Positions 23,169 through 35,438 of a stretch of 64,000 nt of DNA are shown here, one piece after another. How positions within the stretch are numbered: the first letter of the stretch is position 1; each line of letters opens with the position of its first letter. The DNA is from Rutidosis leptorrhynchoides. Lineage: Eukaryota > Streptophyta > Magnoliopsida > Asterales > Asteraceae. The position numbers and the translations under genes were made by a program. Under the pieces are notes generated by a model. It was not told where the DNA came from. It saw nothing but the letters and a program-made list of their open reading frames with translations, and made no database searches. The stretch covers positions 4,879,501 to 4,943,500 of the forward strand of contig NC_092335.1 in NCBI RefSeq assembly GCF_046630445.1. Reading direction: 5' to 3'.

Positions 23169-26100
23169 TTACCATTTCTTATAGCCACCACCTCGGCCGC
23201 CACTTCCTCTACCACCACCAGAACCTCTTGAAAATCTATCATTCCGACGATCAGAGAAATTACCACGCCCACCAGGACTACGTGAGAAACCACTACCACG
23301 ATTGAACCCACCACCGCCACTACCAGAAAACCTTCCCCTACTCTGCTCTTTTTCTTGTAATTTTGGTAATTCCTTCACCACCTGCAAACTCACTCCAGTC
23401 GCATTCTCCTGGCCTGTATATATAGGTATCACCAAAACAATAAACAGTATAAGCATAATAAAATATTCTATCAATTAAAATGGCACCGGGTGTTGAAGGA
23501 GAACGAACCAGCAAGAAAAGTGTCCAAGTCTTCAGCAGCAACATCAAAGACAGCACCTTTTTGATCAGCCGTTAGTGCAAGACCTTGAATTGATTCCACT
23601 TTCTCTTCTGGAAGAAACCTCCTCAACACACCATATACAAATCTGAAAATGAAAAAAAAAAAAAAAAAAAAAAGCACTCACACCACCGTATATGAGAAAG
23701 CAATACATACTACAAATTTGTATCCACAGTAATAATATAGCAGATGAAAGCTTTAAAGCTTACGAAGGTGTGTAACAAGGTCTATTAGCTTCAAGTAGTA
23801 GTGTCACGAAGTTCTCCATGGACGTTAGAAGTGACCTTTTCTTAATTTCAGTATACCCCTGGCAGGAAGGAAAAAAAAAAGTAGAATCCTTTTAGGTAAC
23901 AGCAAGGAACAAAAACCACATCAAACATACAAGAAACAGTACAGAGACTCACAATGCTCTTGGCGAGCGCCTTTGCGAGAAGTTCAACTGGTGATAGGCC
24001 AGAAGAATTTAACAATTCCTCTGCAGCTGACTTGAAAACAGGTATCACACTACACAAAACACTCAAAAATATAAGCAACCATAGTATACCTGTCAATTAC
24101 ACAAACATAGTACTCATAATAGAAGTAGTAAACAATTAAACATATTTTCTACCTGTCAGAAACTTTCGTAATTGCTTCTGCAGCATCGGCACCAGCAGCT
24201 TCAGCAATGTCAGCTGGTTGAGGAGCAGAAAGATGTTCAAATTTCACACCTGCTTCTCTCTCTAACTTGGAAATACCTGCTTTTCTTGGCTCATAAAGTG
24301 TGACCGCAACACCAGATTTTCCTACAGTTGAGAAGCCCCAACTTAGAAATTAAAGCGTGAAATACAGGTTAACATTCAGTTGTTTCAGCTAGTAACAGAA
24401 AATATGGAATTACCTGCTCTTCCTGTCCTCCCAGATCTGTGAATGTAGTCTTCAACGTCTCGTGGTGGTTCACACTGTAAGGGTTGATGAAAAGGCAAGT
24501 TCAGTTATACAAGCTAATGATATTTACAAGTAGGAAGTACTAGAGATTTGACTATAATGATACCTGGATAACCAACTGGACATCATTAATGTCGAGCCCT
24601 CGCGCTGCTACATTTGTGGCAACTAGAGTCATGAATTTGCCAGATCGGAATCCCGCAAGCGTTTGCTATTTAAAAATCAAACATTTAATAATCGTTCCTT
24701 AAAAGTACGCTTATGTGATGATAAACATTCATAAATCATTATACTGATGTACCTCACGCATAGATTGTTGAATGTCACCATGAAGAGGACGGGCTCCCTC
24801 CAGCAGTCCAGAAAGTTCAGAACAGTAATCCTTTGTCTCCGTGAAAATAATAGTACGGCCTCCGCTGAAAAAATACACATCATTTAAATGTGATGAATTA
24901 AACAGATAACTTATAAAAAAATATATGCAGACCATTAGAATTTGAGTGGTTACAGAGTCTGATAACCAACCTGCTATGGTGACGAATAATATCGGGAATG
25001 ACCTGTGACCTAGCATTCCAAGCACAAGGCATGATGATGTGTCTCACACTTTCACTAGCCTTCATTACCTGAACACCAACTAGATCAACAATCTTCTTGT
25101 CTTTTTTCAAAAACTTTGCTGCAATCTGAGCAAACAAGTGAACAACAGATGGAAAAAAAGAAGACAGATGTCAATCACATTTGTAGACTGAAACAACATA
25201 TACTAACACATTTACATTCACTCTCTGGGGAATGTATGAATTAATCAAGAGACTCACATGATTCACCCAAGATGGTAAAGTTGCACTGAACAGCACCGTT
25301 TGAACTTTAGTAGCATCATTTACCTTGCCTATAACACAAAAATAGTCAGTTGGTATGCAAAAACCACTAAAATAGATGACAAAATGCCCCCTGGACCACA
25401 TTGCAAATTACTTCAAAGAAATATTGTAATTAAGTGCAGAACGCTCAAGTAAATTTTGGACAAGACTCATAGCCTTTCTGACCATCCAATGATTGTAAAT
25501 GACTATCCAAAGACGATAATGCAAAACGAAAAATCCACAAAATTCAATCTGAATGTAGTGAGCACTACCTAGAATGTATTCAACATCTTCAACAAAACCT
25601 TGCTTCAACATTTCATCAGCTTCGTCAAGGATACGGAACTTTAATGAGCACAAATCAAGATTCCCTCTATCAATATGATCCTATACAGTACACACCATTA
25701 TCAAATCAAATATCAATTCATATTAAAAAGATTAAACAGTATGTATAACAAAAATATAACCAAAAAGCAATACCTTAATACGCCCAACTGCTCCCACAAC
25801 AATATCAACCCCCCTTTTCAATTGCACCGTCTGAGGACCAATAGATGCTCCTCCTCCACCATACAAACAACATGAAGTCAATCCAACAGCCTCACCATAG
25901 TACTTAAAATCCGTAAAAACCTATAACAAACAACCACCAATATGCCCTAAACATCAAGAAACTAAATCCACAACATTAATCAATCAATCATAACTAATTA
26001 AAAAACAGTTATATTACCTGCTTTGCTAATTCTCTAGTTGGTAACATAACAAGAATGGTAGGCGACCTGCCATACCCGGTCTTCCTTGTTGCTTTCTCAG

Positions 26101-26824
26101 GTCCATTGATCAAGGACTCCAAAATAGGCAAAATAAACGCCAATGTTTTGCCCTAAAACATCCATACATACATATGCACAAATTCAAAATAAACCCTGTA
26201 ATTAGTGATATAAAACAATTTATAACAAATATCACAAATAATACCTGACCGGTTTTAGCCTTCCCAATCAAATCAAGACCATCATAGATCGAATCAAAAG
26301 TCCGAGCCTGAATTGGAAACAGCGCCTCAATTCCCTTTGCCTTCAATGCATTCTTCAACGGCTCAGAAATCCTAAAATTCGTAACCGCGTTAGGATCATC
26401 CTTTTTAACCTCCACCATCTCTTCATCCACCTCAGCAGTTTTCAATTTTTTCTTCTTACTTTTCTTCACAGAACCCTCATCCTTCATAATAAATACAAAA
26501 CAAACTCAACACAAAAACATGCACTATTTACGTACATACGCGATATGTTGAAAATTAGGGTTAAAAAAGTACCTTTTGTTCAATTAATACTGAACTGTCG
26601 CTCTTTCCTCCTTCATTATCAGAATCAGAAGAAGCGTTACGTTTTCTCTTGATTTTCTTCTCTAATTTTTCAGAATCGGATTCAACTTCTTTAATCTTTT
26701 TGCTCTTCTTTTCTTTCTTTTTAATTGAAGATTCGATAGCGGCGGTTTCGGAGTTACTATTGTTTTTCATCTTCTTGACCTTAGTTTCGGTTACGTTATC
26801 GGATAAATTTGCTAATGAAGGCAT
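23169..26824 (-). CDS. RH7: DEAD-box ATP-dependent RNA helicase 7-like (RH7/PRH75 type), 15 exons
   Basis: Spliced by hand into 707 codons. Minus-strand exons: 26824-26573, 26481-26245, 26152-26018, 25920-25774, 25680-25569, 25328-25258, 25125-24971, 24864-24753, 24665-24564, 24474-24414, 24321-24153, 24049-23953, 23858-23764, 23642-23509, 23413-23169; all introns are GT/AG with consistent phase. Residues 1-125 are Lys/Glu/Ser-rich, typical of nucleolar localisation. Helicase motifs: AKTGQGKT (159-166), LPTRELA, DEAD (276-279), SAT (309-311), IIFTETK (375-381), TNVAARGLD (424-432) and [10 protein letters not shown] (453-462). A GUCT domain follows (about 545-640), then a Gly/Arg/Ser-rich RNA-binding tail to residue 707. 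RH7/PRH75 proteins are nucleolar and act in rRNA processing and cold tolerance. Oddity: the TPGR motif reads GAVGR (251-255), and the segment before it, [10 protein letters not shown], is unlike the usual RH7 sequence. Confidence 0.93.
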
Positions 26825-26946
26825 AGCAATTAGGTTTTATAATCGGTGGCTGAACGTAGTCTCCTTCCTGCTGCCGCTAAAAATATGATAAAACGAGTTA
26901 AGCTGGCAGTATATCAGGAGAATAGGAGAAAGAGAGGTGTTAAGGT

Positions 26947-26955
26947 TTAGGGTTT
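26947..26955 (-). promoter_or_regulatory. Telo-box upstream of the helicase gene
   Basis: The minus strand reads AAACCCTAA, the telo-box found in promoters and leaders of many plant ribosome-biogenesis genes. It lies about 125 bases upstream of the start codon, which fits a nucleolar helicase co-expressed with ribosomal genes. A 9-base motif can occur by chance. Confidence 0.5.
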
Positions 26956-27099
26956 CTGATATTTATTAACGGTGACAATTTGGTGTGACTTTCAGCCGTT
27001 GGATTATAGAGATGGTGTTGCCTTGCGTATCGTTGATTTAGGGGTGTTTGGATTAGCGTTCTAAAAATTAATTATGCTTTTTAGATAATTACTAGTTTT

Positions 27100-27440
27100 A
27101 TGAGCCCGTGCGTTGTATGTTAATTGTACAAATTAATACTCCATATTCGATAATGTTAGTATTTATATATTATCAAATGAATAATACAATTACAGCGAAA
27201 AATCATTTATTACTAATAATATTTATATCGAAAGCATTAATATTGAATACTAAGGTGAGCCCGTACATGACACGTCAGTTTTATAACTTAGTGTTTGATA
27301 ACGTTAGTATTGATATTTATCAAATGTATAACACAATTACAATAAAAAAAACCGTTTATTACTAATAACATTTGTAACGAAAATATTAATATTGAATTTT
27401 AACGCATAAATTATGAGCCCGTTTATGTGGCAGATTGTTT
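27100..27440. repeat. Tandem repeat, unit about 155 bp, just over two copies
   Basis: The word GAGCCCGT recurs at about 27101, 27257 and 27415. The stretches between them align with each other (shared GATAACGTTAGTATTGATAT-, AATACAATTACA- and TTTATTACTAATAA-like blocks). This looks like a duplication of a Helitron terminal segment. Confidence 0.65.
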
Positions 27441-27691
27441 ATTTAAAAATAAAAATGTTGTAGACTCTTATTATTAAAGTATTAAATTTAATGAATAATA
27501 ATTAAAGTTCAAAGTTCTATCATATTAATATTTAATATTAATATTAAATGATAAGATAATTACAGATTGCACGACAAAATTAATATTTATCACAATAATC
27601 AATATATATTATGGAGTTGTAATCCCTTAAATTTAACAGTTTGCTTGAAATCCAACGGATCAATCAGAGCTCTACATGTGGCGCGACAATT

Positions 27692-28062
27692 ACATGTGAT
27701 TGAAAAAAATTATTTTTTTCAAAATTCTTTTTTTGAAAATGAATTTGTTTTGAAAAAAATTTAGCATGTCAAATCAATCACATTTGATTCTACATGTCAA
27801 ATTCAATCACATGTGATTGAAAAAAAAATTCAATTTTTTTTTTCAAAAACGTTTTTATTTTGTTCAATCACATGTGATTGAATTTGACATGCATAATCAC
27901 ATGTGATTAGGTTTTACAATCACATGTGATTGGCAAGCAGAATTATATGTGATTTATTGCATGTCAAATCCAATCACATGTGATTGAAAAAAAAACTAAA
28001 AAAATAAAAAAAAATCAAAAACAAAATTTTATTTTTGAATTTTTTTAAATACATGTGATTAT
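27692..28062. repeat. Cluster of perfect palindromes AATCACATGTGATT
   Basis: Five exact copies of the 14-base palindrome occur at 27805-27818, 27866-27879, 27895-27908, 27918-27931 and 27972-27985. Degenerate copies lie at about 27692, 27776, 27945 and 28052. The spacers are poly-A/poly-T and GACATGTCAAAT words. The core CACATGTG is a double E-box-like site. Confidence 0.85.
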
Positions 28063-28177
28063 CGCGTCACATGTCTCACTCTGATTGGTCTCTGGATCTC
28101 AACTTAAAAGTTGAATTTATTTGAATATTCCTCATATATTATAATTTAATTTTAATATATAAGAGAGATAGAATAGA

Positions 28178-29338
28178 ATGTGTTCAGGTACATACATATT
28201 TTTTTTTTTTTCACGGCAAAATGTAAAAAAAATTATGATAAGAGAATGAAGAATAAGAAGTTTAATTACTGAATTTAACTTGACAACCAAGTTTTAGTAT
28301 AATTAGAATTATGTTATAATGTTATAATAATAAGTAATAAATAATTATTTACTATATACGGAGTATAAATAGATAAGGTTTATTCCACGACTTTCTTTCA
28401 CGATATTTGTCCTCCATCAACAATTAATGTAAATCTAATTTATTTTACCAATATTTTCAGCAAGAGATAAACTTAAATGAATAAAATATTTAAGTAATGA
28501 AAATTAGAATTGTACTAAATCGTATACAAAGTTTCTACAGAGTATTAGATAAATATATAAATAGATAAATATATTGATTATTTTAGGAAATTATTATTAT
28601 TATTTAATTTAATTGAGAAAATGACATGTATGATCATTTAATTCAGTTTAATTGAGAAATTGACACGTGTGCAAATTTAATTCAAATTAATTAAGAAATT
28701 GATACGTAGTATTATTAGCACGCGCTTTATAATAATAAAAATGTAGATAATTAAATAATCAACTGTGGCAAAACGTGATTTCAATAAATGGTGTTTGGAT
28801 TTGAATATGGCGTTTGATATTGTGATAATCAAATAATCATTTTTTGAGTGTTTGGGATAACAAGATTTTTTAGCAACTTAATGTATAAATTAACATATTA
28901 ACTATTAGACAAAACTTATGAATAGTTTCAGGAGTATTTTCGTCTTTTCATCTTTTTTTCCCTTCTTTCTTTCAAGTAACACCACAAAAACCCCCCACAC
29001 TTTGTTCAAAAATTAAAAACAGTCCCCAACACAGGGGGTTAAAGCGTCAAATCAAAATTTTCATAAAATATCTTAAATAAACTCCACTCAAATATTCAAC
29101 ATGTCATATCTTCTCGCTCGCAACGAGTTAAATTTTTCCGACACTATCCTTAAACTCGAAATAATTTTATGAACACAATGTCACTAACTATACGCAAAAC
29201 GGACACTTTTAAAAAAACGCTAAATATTTAGGGTACCTTTCATATATGTTGATTTTTCACTCGCAGGCTCCGTAACTAAACACAATAAAATACATTAAAA
29301 ATCGAACCCCCGCCGCGAAGCGAGGGTTCGAAAACTAG
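28178..29338 (+). mobile_element. Helitron 3' end (terminus at 29338; extent to the left uncertain)
   Basis: The plus strand ends CCCCGCCGCGAAGCGAGGG, then TTCGAAAACTAG, followed by a T. This is a GC-rich hairpin a few bases before CTAG, the canonical Helitron 3' terminus. No 5' TC start could be fixed, so the left boundary given is only a limit. No gene is seen in the stretch. Confidence 0.5.
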
Positions 29339-29415
29339 TTACCAAAATGGACATTCTTTCGAAGTAATAAAATACGGTATATAAATTTAATATTGAAATT
29401 GAATGATACTATCTA

Positions 29416-29933
29416 TCTATACTATCTTTTAAAATGCTAACTTGATGATGTCATTAATATGCAATTTTAAAGCTTATAAAAAATTCAAAATAATAAAGAA
29501 AAAATCTTAGACATCTTTGATGATGTCACTAATACTAATATAAATATAATAATTATTATTAACTTAAAATAAAGCTCCTAAAAAAATAACCACCTTTAAA
29601 TAATTTTAAACATAAAAAACCCTAAACAGCCGTATTCAATTCCACCTCTGATGCACGCCTTAAATTGTTTCTCTGGATCAAAAATTTCTCTTTCAAATCT
29701 CTAAAGCTTCAGCATCTTCTTTACACTCCACTAAATCCATATATCCTTTGATTTTTTCATCTTCTTTCTCAAAATTGATCTTCCAAGTTTCGTTCTTCGT
29801 ATGAGTATTTTTGGGGCTTTACCTATTCTCGCTTATTCAAGTTAATATTTGAAGTTCAATCTCCTTTTTATTTTTTATTTTGTTGGGATCTGTTTGTTTT
29901 GTGTTCATCTTTGTTTTGTTTGAAGGGCAATGG
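29416..29933 (+). mobile_element. Helitron 5' end, interrupted by the outer gypsy LTR
   Basis: After an A, the sequence TCTATACTATCTTTTAAAAT is the usual start of plant Helitrons. The body is cut at 29933 by the gypsy LTR, and its continuation is not in the window. Around 29590-29860 the sequence becomes gene-like (CT-rich leader, then TTCTTTCTCAAAATTGATC), possibly a captured exon-like fragment, but no frame is convincing. Confidence 0.5.
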
Positions 29934-32900
29934 TGAAATGTCCCGTTCTTATTGATTAAAAACGTTCCATATTAATTGATTTCGTTGCGAGGTTTTGACC
30001 TCTATATGAGACGTTTTTCAAAGACTGCATTCATTTTTAAAACAAACCATAACCTTTATTTCATAGATAAAGGTTTTAAAAAGCTTTACGTAGATTATCA
30101 AATAATGATAATCTAAAATATCTTGTTTACACACGACCATTACATAATGGTTTACAATACAAATATGTTACAACAAAATAAGTTTCTTGAATGCAGTTTT
30201 TACACAATATCATACAAGTATGGACTCCAAATCTCGTCCTTATTTAAGTATGCGACAGCGGAAGCTCTTAATAATCACCTGAGAATAAACATGCTTAAAA
30301 CGTCAACAAAAATGTTGGTGAGTTATAGGTTTAACCTATATATATCAAATCATAATAATAGACCACAAGATTTCATATTTCAATACACATCCCATACATA
30401 GAGATAAAAATCATTCATTTGGCGAACACCTGGTAACCGACATTAACAAGATGCATATATAAGAATATCCCCATCATTCCGGGACACCCTTCGGATATGA
30501 TATAAATTTCGAAGTACTAAAGCATCCGGTACTTTGGATGGGGTTTGTTAGGCCCAATAGATCTATCTTTAGGATTCGCGTCAATTAGGGTGTCTGTTCC
30601 CTAATTCTTAGATTACCAGACTTAATAAAAAGGGGAATATTCGATTTCGATAATTCAACCATAGAATGTAGTTTCACGTACTTGTGTCTATTTTGTAAAT
30701 CATTTATAAAACCTGCATGTATTCTCATCCCAAAAATATTAGATTTTAAAAGTGGGACTATAACTCACTTTCACAGATTTTTACTTCGTCGGGAAGTAAG
30801 ACTTGGCCACTGGTTGATTCACGAACCTATAACAATATATACATATATATCAAAGTATGTTCAAAATATATTTACAACACTTTTAATATATTTTGATGTT
30901 TTAAGTTTATTAAGTCAGCTGTCCTCGTTAGTAACCTATAACTAGTTGTCCACAGTTAGATGTACAGAAATAAATCGATAAATATTATCTTGAATCAATC
31001 CACGACCCAGTGTATACGTATCTCAGTATTGATCACAACTCAAACTATATATATTTTGGAATCAACCTCAACCCTGTATAGCTAACTCCAACATTCACAT
31101 ATAGAGTGTCTATGGTTGTTCCGAAATATATATAGATGTGTCGACATGATAGGTCGAAACATTGTATACGTGTCTATGGTATCTCAAGATTACATAATAT
31201 ACAATACAAGTTGATTAAGTTATGGTTGGAATAGATTTGTTACCAATTTTCACGTAGCTAAAATGAGAAAAATTATCCAATCTTGTTTTACCCATAACTT
31301 CTTCATTTTAAATCCGTTTTGAGTGAATCAAATTGCTATGGTTTCATATTGAACTCTATTTTATGAATCTAAACATAAAAAGTATAGGTTTATAGTTGGA
31401 AAAATAAGTTACAAGTCGTTTTTGTAAAGGTAGTCATTTCAGTCGAAAGAACGACGTCTAGATGACCATTTTAGAAAACATACTTCCACTTTGAGTTTAA
31501 CCATAATTTTTGGATATAGTTTCATGTTCATAATAAAAATCATTTTCTCAGAATAACAACTTTTAAATCAAAGTTTATCATAGTTTTTAATTAACTAACC
31601 CAAAACAGCCCGCGGTGTTACTACGACGGCGTAAATCCGGTTTTACGGTGTTTTTCGTGTTTCCAGGTTTTAAATCATTAAGTTAGCATATCATATAGAT
31701 ATAGAACATGTGTTTAGTTGATTTTAAAAGTCAAGTTAGAAGGATTAACTTTTGTTTGCGAACAAGTTTAGAATTAACTAAACTATGTTCTAGTGATTAC
31801 AAGTTTAAACCTTCGAATAAGATAGCTTTATATGTATGAATCGAATGATGTTATGAACATCATTACTACCTTAAGTTCCTTGGATAAACCTACTAGAAAA
31901 GAGAAAAATGGATCTAGCTTCAACGGATCCTTGGATGGCTCGAAGTTCTTGAAGCAGAATCATGACACGAAAACAAGTTCAAGTAAGATCATCACTTGAA
32001 ATAAGATTGTTATAGTTATAGAAATTGAACCTAAGTTTGAATATGATTATTACCTTGTATTAGAATGATAACCTACTGTAAGAAACAAAGATTTCTTGAG
32101 GTTGGATGATCACCTTACAAGATTGGAAGTGAGCTAGCAAACTTGAAAGTATTCTTGATTTTATGAAACTAGAACTTTTGAAATTTATGAAGAACACTTA
32201 GAACTTGAAGATAGAACTTGAGAGAGATCAATTAGATGAAGAAAATTGAAGAATGAAAGTGTTTTTAGGTGTTTTTGGTCGTTGGTGTATGGATTAGATA
32301 TAAAGGATATGTAATTTTGTTTTCATGTAAATAAGTCATGAATGATTACTCATATTTTTGTAATTTTATGAGATATTTCATGCTAGTTGCCAAATGATGG
32401 TTCCCACATGTGTTAGGTGACTCACATGGGCTGCTAAGAGCTGATCATTGGAGTGTATATACCAATAGTACATACATCTAAAAGCTGTGTATTGTACGAG
32501 TACGAATACGGGTGCATACGAGTAGAATTGTTGATGAAACTGAACGAGGATGTAATTGTAAGCATTTTTGTTAAGTAGAAGTATTTTGATAAGTGTCTTG
32601 AAGTCTTTCAAAAGTGTATGAATACATATTAAAACACTACATGTATATACTGTAAAGACCCGTCCTTATCCATCCGGACGATATCTTCAACATTTGGTCC
32701 CATTGCGATGGTCGACTCCAAGTAATGTCCTTAAATTGAGCAAATGTACAGCGGAAGACTTAATTCGTACCTGAGAATAACATGTTTTAAAACGTCAACA
32801 TAAAGTTGGTGAGATATATAGGTTTGTTGCTAGCAGCGTTATAACTATGGACCACAAGATTTCAAATGTAAACATTTTAATAAAAATATTCTAAGTGGTT

Positions 32901-33964
32901 GAGCACTTGGTAACCATACTTAACAATTAATCACGTCGCATATTCCCTTTAATATGAAATCTTACTACACTGTACCAAGTGTAGTCACGAAACGAAGTAC
33001 TGTGCAACCGTTGAATACTGGTCGTCCAGTCCGGTTGGGGTTGTCAGGCCCGATAGATCTATCAACAGGATTCGCGTTTACAATACCGCTGTAAATATTA
33101 GTTACCAAGCTACAGGGAAGTATGCCAGTGGTACAACTCAACGTAGAATATATTTTTCAGTTACTTGTTTCCATAACGTAAAACATAAAATACATGTATT
33201 CTCATCCCGAAATATTTAGAGTTTAAAAGTGGGACTATATACTCACCTAATGTATTTTGTAGTAAAAATACATATAGCACCATTGAACACGTATAAGGTT
33301 GACCTCGGATTCACGAACCTATTTTAATTATATATTCATTAATACACAATCTTGAAATCGAACAATTATATATAAATATACATATATGTCTATATATAAA
33401 TGTATTATAGATGATATAATTTTTATTTTTGTAATTTATGTATCTTATTATTACTACATAAAAATATAACTTTTGTTATATTATACGTATCAAATATTTT
33501 ATAGGCATATATATTTCATTTATTTGTTAAAGTAGTAATTATATTAATGCTAAGATAATATTAGTAGTGATTAAAATAGTGAGAGTAATAATACTAGTGT
33601 TAATAATAATGATTATAATATAAGTGTTAGTTTTTAATACATCTAATAATAATAATAATAACAGTAATTTTTAATAAAATGGAAAGTTTAATAATAACAA
33701 TGAAAATAATAACTTTTATAATAATACTCAATAATAATTATTACTATAGCAGTTTCATTACTACTGATATTACTAATAACAATATTTATATTAATCATAA
33801 TCATAATCTTCATGTTTAATTTCTAATTAAGAATTTAAGATTCTATAACCTTAGTTAGTAATATTTTTATTAGTAATAATCATAATAATAATAATAACAA
33901 TAATAATAATAGTAATAATAAATAAAGCTACCTCATAAAATTGGCTCAAAAAAAAGTATGACTG

Positions 33965-34033
33965 CAGCAGCCCGGGTTCGAACCCGGGACCTCCTCTAAC
34001 CCAACATAGCACTCTAACCAGCTAAGCTGGTCT
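33965..34033 (-). other. tRNA-like module in the E2 3' LTR
   Basis: On the minus strand, CAGCTTAGCTGG (34018-34029) matches the Pol III A box at 11 of 12 positions and GGTTCGAACCC (33974-33984) matches the B box exactly, at tRNA-like spacing. A D-arm with two wobble pairs can be drawn (GCTT with GAGT). The T-arm is a perfect palindrome around TTCGAA, so its loop is one base short. The anticodon stem is poor and no acceptor stem is seen. It is a tRNA relic or SINE head, not a credible functional tRNA. A minus-strand 60-codon ORF overlaps it by chance. Confidence 0.6.
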
Positions 34034-34981
34034 GTCTTTCTGTTATATGTATAGACCCATTTGTATTTAATCCGTAATAGTTTTACTACTATGATCATCT
34101 TCTTCAACCTCAAATCAAAATCGACCAAAGACCCCCTTCAACCCCAAATTATTCGATCATTTAACGTTTTATTCAGTCACTAGAAAACAGCCATAACAAT
34201 TATTTTGGTTTAATTACAACAGAAAATAAAAAAAAAATTAATGAAGAACAGCTCACGAAAATCCCAAACATCGATTTAGAGATTAAGACATTTTTAGCTT
34301 TCGGTTTCTACATGAAATGTGTAGTAAATCCTTCACAGAATCTTTGAAAATTATCAATTGGACCTAACCATTCACAGATAATTCGAATTCGAACATTTAA
34401 GATTCTGTTGATTTTTTTTTTTTTAACTTTAACCTCAAAATTCATACTTGATATGAAGAATTAGGTTCTGAAATTTTGTATACAGTTTAAACGAATCGTT
34501 TCTGACTTAATTGCATTCAAGGATTTTAAAAAAAGACTTGAATTCGAATTATGTGAGAAAGTGACCAAGAACAGAGGTATCGATATTTCTGTTATCCCTT
34601 TTAATTCGTTTTTTTTTTTTTATCGAGACTTAAAACCGATAGAATGGGATTAATATTGTGCAAATACCTCTGTAGTTGAAAAGAATTTGGGGAACAAAAG
34701 ATCACGAGGGTAACAGATAAAATAGAAACAGATAAAATACAGATAGGGACATTTTTATATAATCCATCCTACGCAATTCTTTTTAAACTCAATATTTTTT
34801 TTTTTTTTTTTTTTAATTAAATTTAATTAATAAATATAAATGTATTATTAATAATACTGTTATTATTAATAATAATAATAACACTATGGTAATAATTATT
34901 AATAATGATGCTATTTATGATATTATTAATAATAATACTAATTATAATGATATCAATAATAATAATATTAGTAAATATACT

Positions 34982-34984
<3 letters not shown>

Positions 34985-35034
<50 letters not shown>
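34985..35034. repeat. (TA)n microsatellite in the E2 3' LTR
   Basis: About 48 bases of TA dinucleotide, with a shorter TA tract after it at 35070-35086. The corresponding tracts of the other LTR (41632-41683 and 41717-41793) differ in length and account for most of the LTR size difference. Confidence 0.95.
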
Positions 35035-35035
<1 letters not shown>

Positions 35036-35065
35036 AATTTGTACCTTTATATAACATTATATAGA

Positions 35066-35096
<31 letters not shown>

Positions 35097-35423
35097 GTAT
35101 TAATTACAAAAGAAGCAAAATAATATTCATTATATAAATATTAGTATTTCGTATTAATTTTATTAATAAAGAATCTAATAGTGATAATAATAGAAGTAAT
35201 AATTAATAATTAATAATTAATAATTATATTCATATATTCAAATATATATGTATTTAATTCCAAATAATGGTTCGTGAATCATCAGGGCATGGTCACATGG
35301 TAACTAATCATCCGAATATAAATTTCACACTTTCTAGACTTAAAATTAGGGTTTCTGCTTGTCGTGTCGGAAACATATAGAGATTAGGGTTTAAATTTGG
35401 TCGGAAATTTCCGGGTCGTTACA

Positions 35424-35438
35424 GTACCCACCCGTTAA
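35424..35438 (-). promoter_or_regulatory. Polypurine tract of E2
   Basis: The minus strand reads TTAACGGGTGGGTAC immediately before the LTR start TGTAACGACCCGG. It is preceded by the GGGGACGAAATTTC block that also precedes the gypsy polypurine tract. Confidence 0.8.

Larger units (their letters stand above)
27092..28177 (-). mobile_element. Helitron-like element (3' end at 27092; 5' end uncertain)
   Basis: On the minus strand GCACGGGCTCATAAAACTAG followed by T is the form of a plant Helitron 3' terminus: CTRR end, T in the target. A possible 5' start on the same strand is TCTATTCTATCTCTC near 28177, but the base before it is not the expected A, so the far end is tentative. The interior contains a tandem repeat and a palindrome cluster, and no Rep/helicase. 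Confidence 0.45.
32651..35423 (-). mobile_element. 3' LTR of E2
   Basis: This 2773-bp LTR runs from TGTAAAGACCCG to GGGTCGTTACA. It is near-identical to the LTR at 39294-42124 apart from a few substitutions and different TA and poly-T lengths, so the insertion is fairly recent. Confidence 0.9.

Noticed and set aside
27692-28062. CRISPR-like array
   Set aside because: The repeats are short palindromes with irregular A/T-homopolymer spacers in a plant nuclear context; no CRISPR structure or cas gene is present.
33965-34033. Functional tRNA gene
   Set aside because: A and B boxes are present, but there is no acceptor stem, the anticodon stem is poor and the T-loop is one base short.
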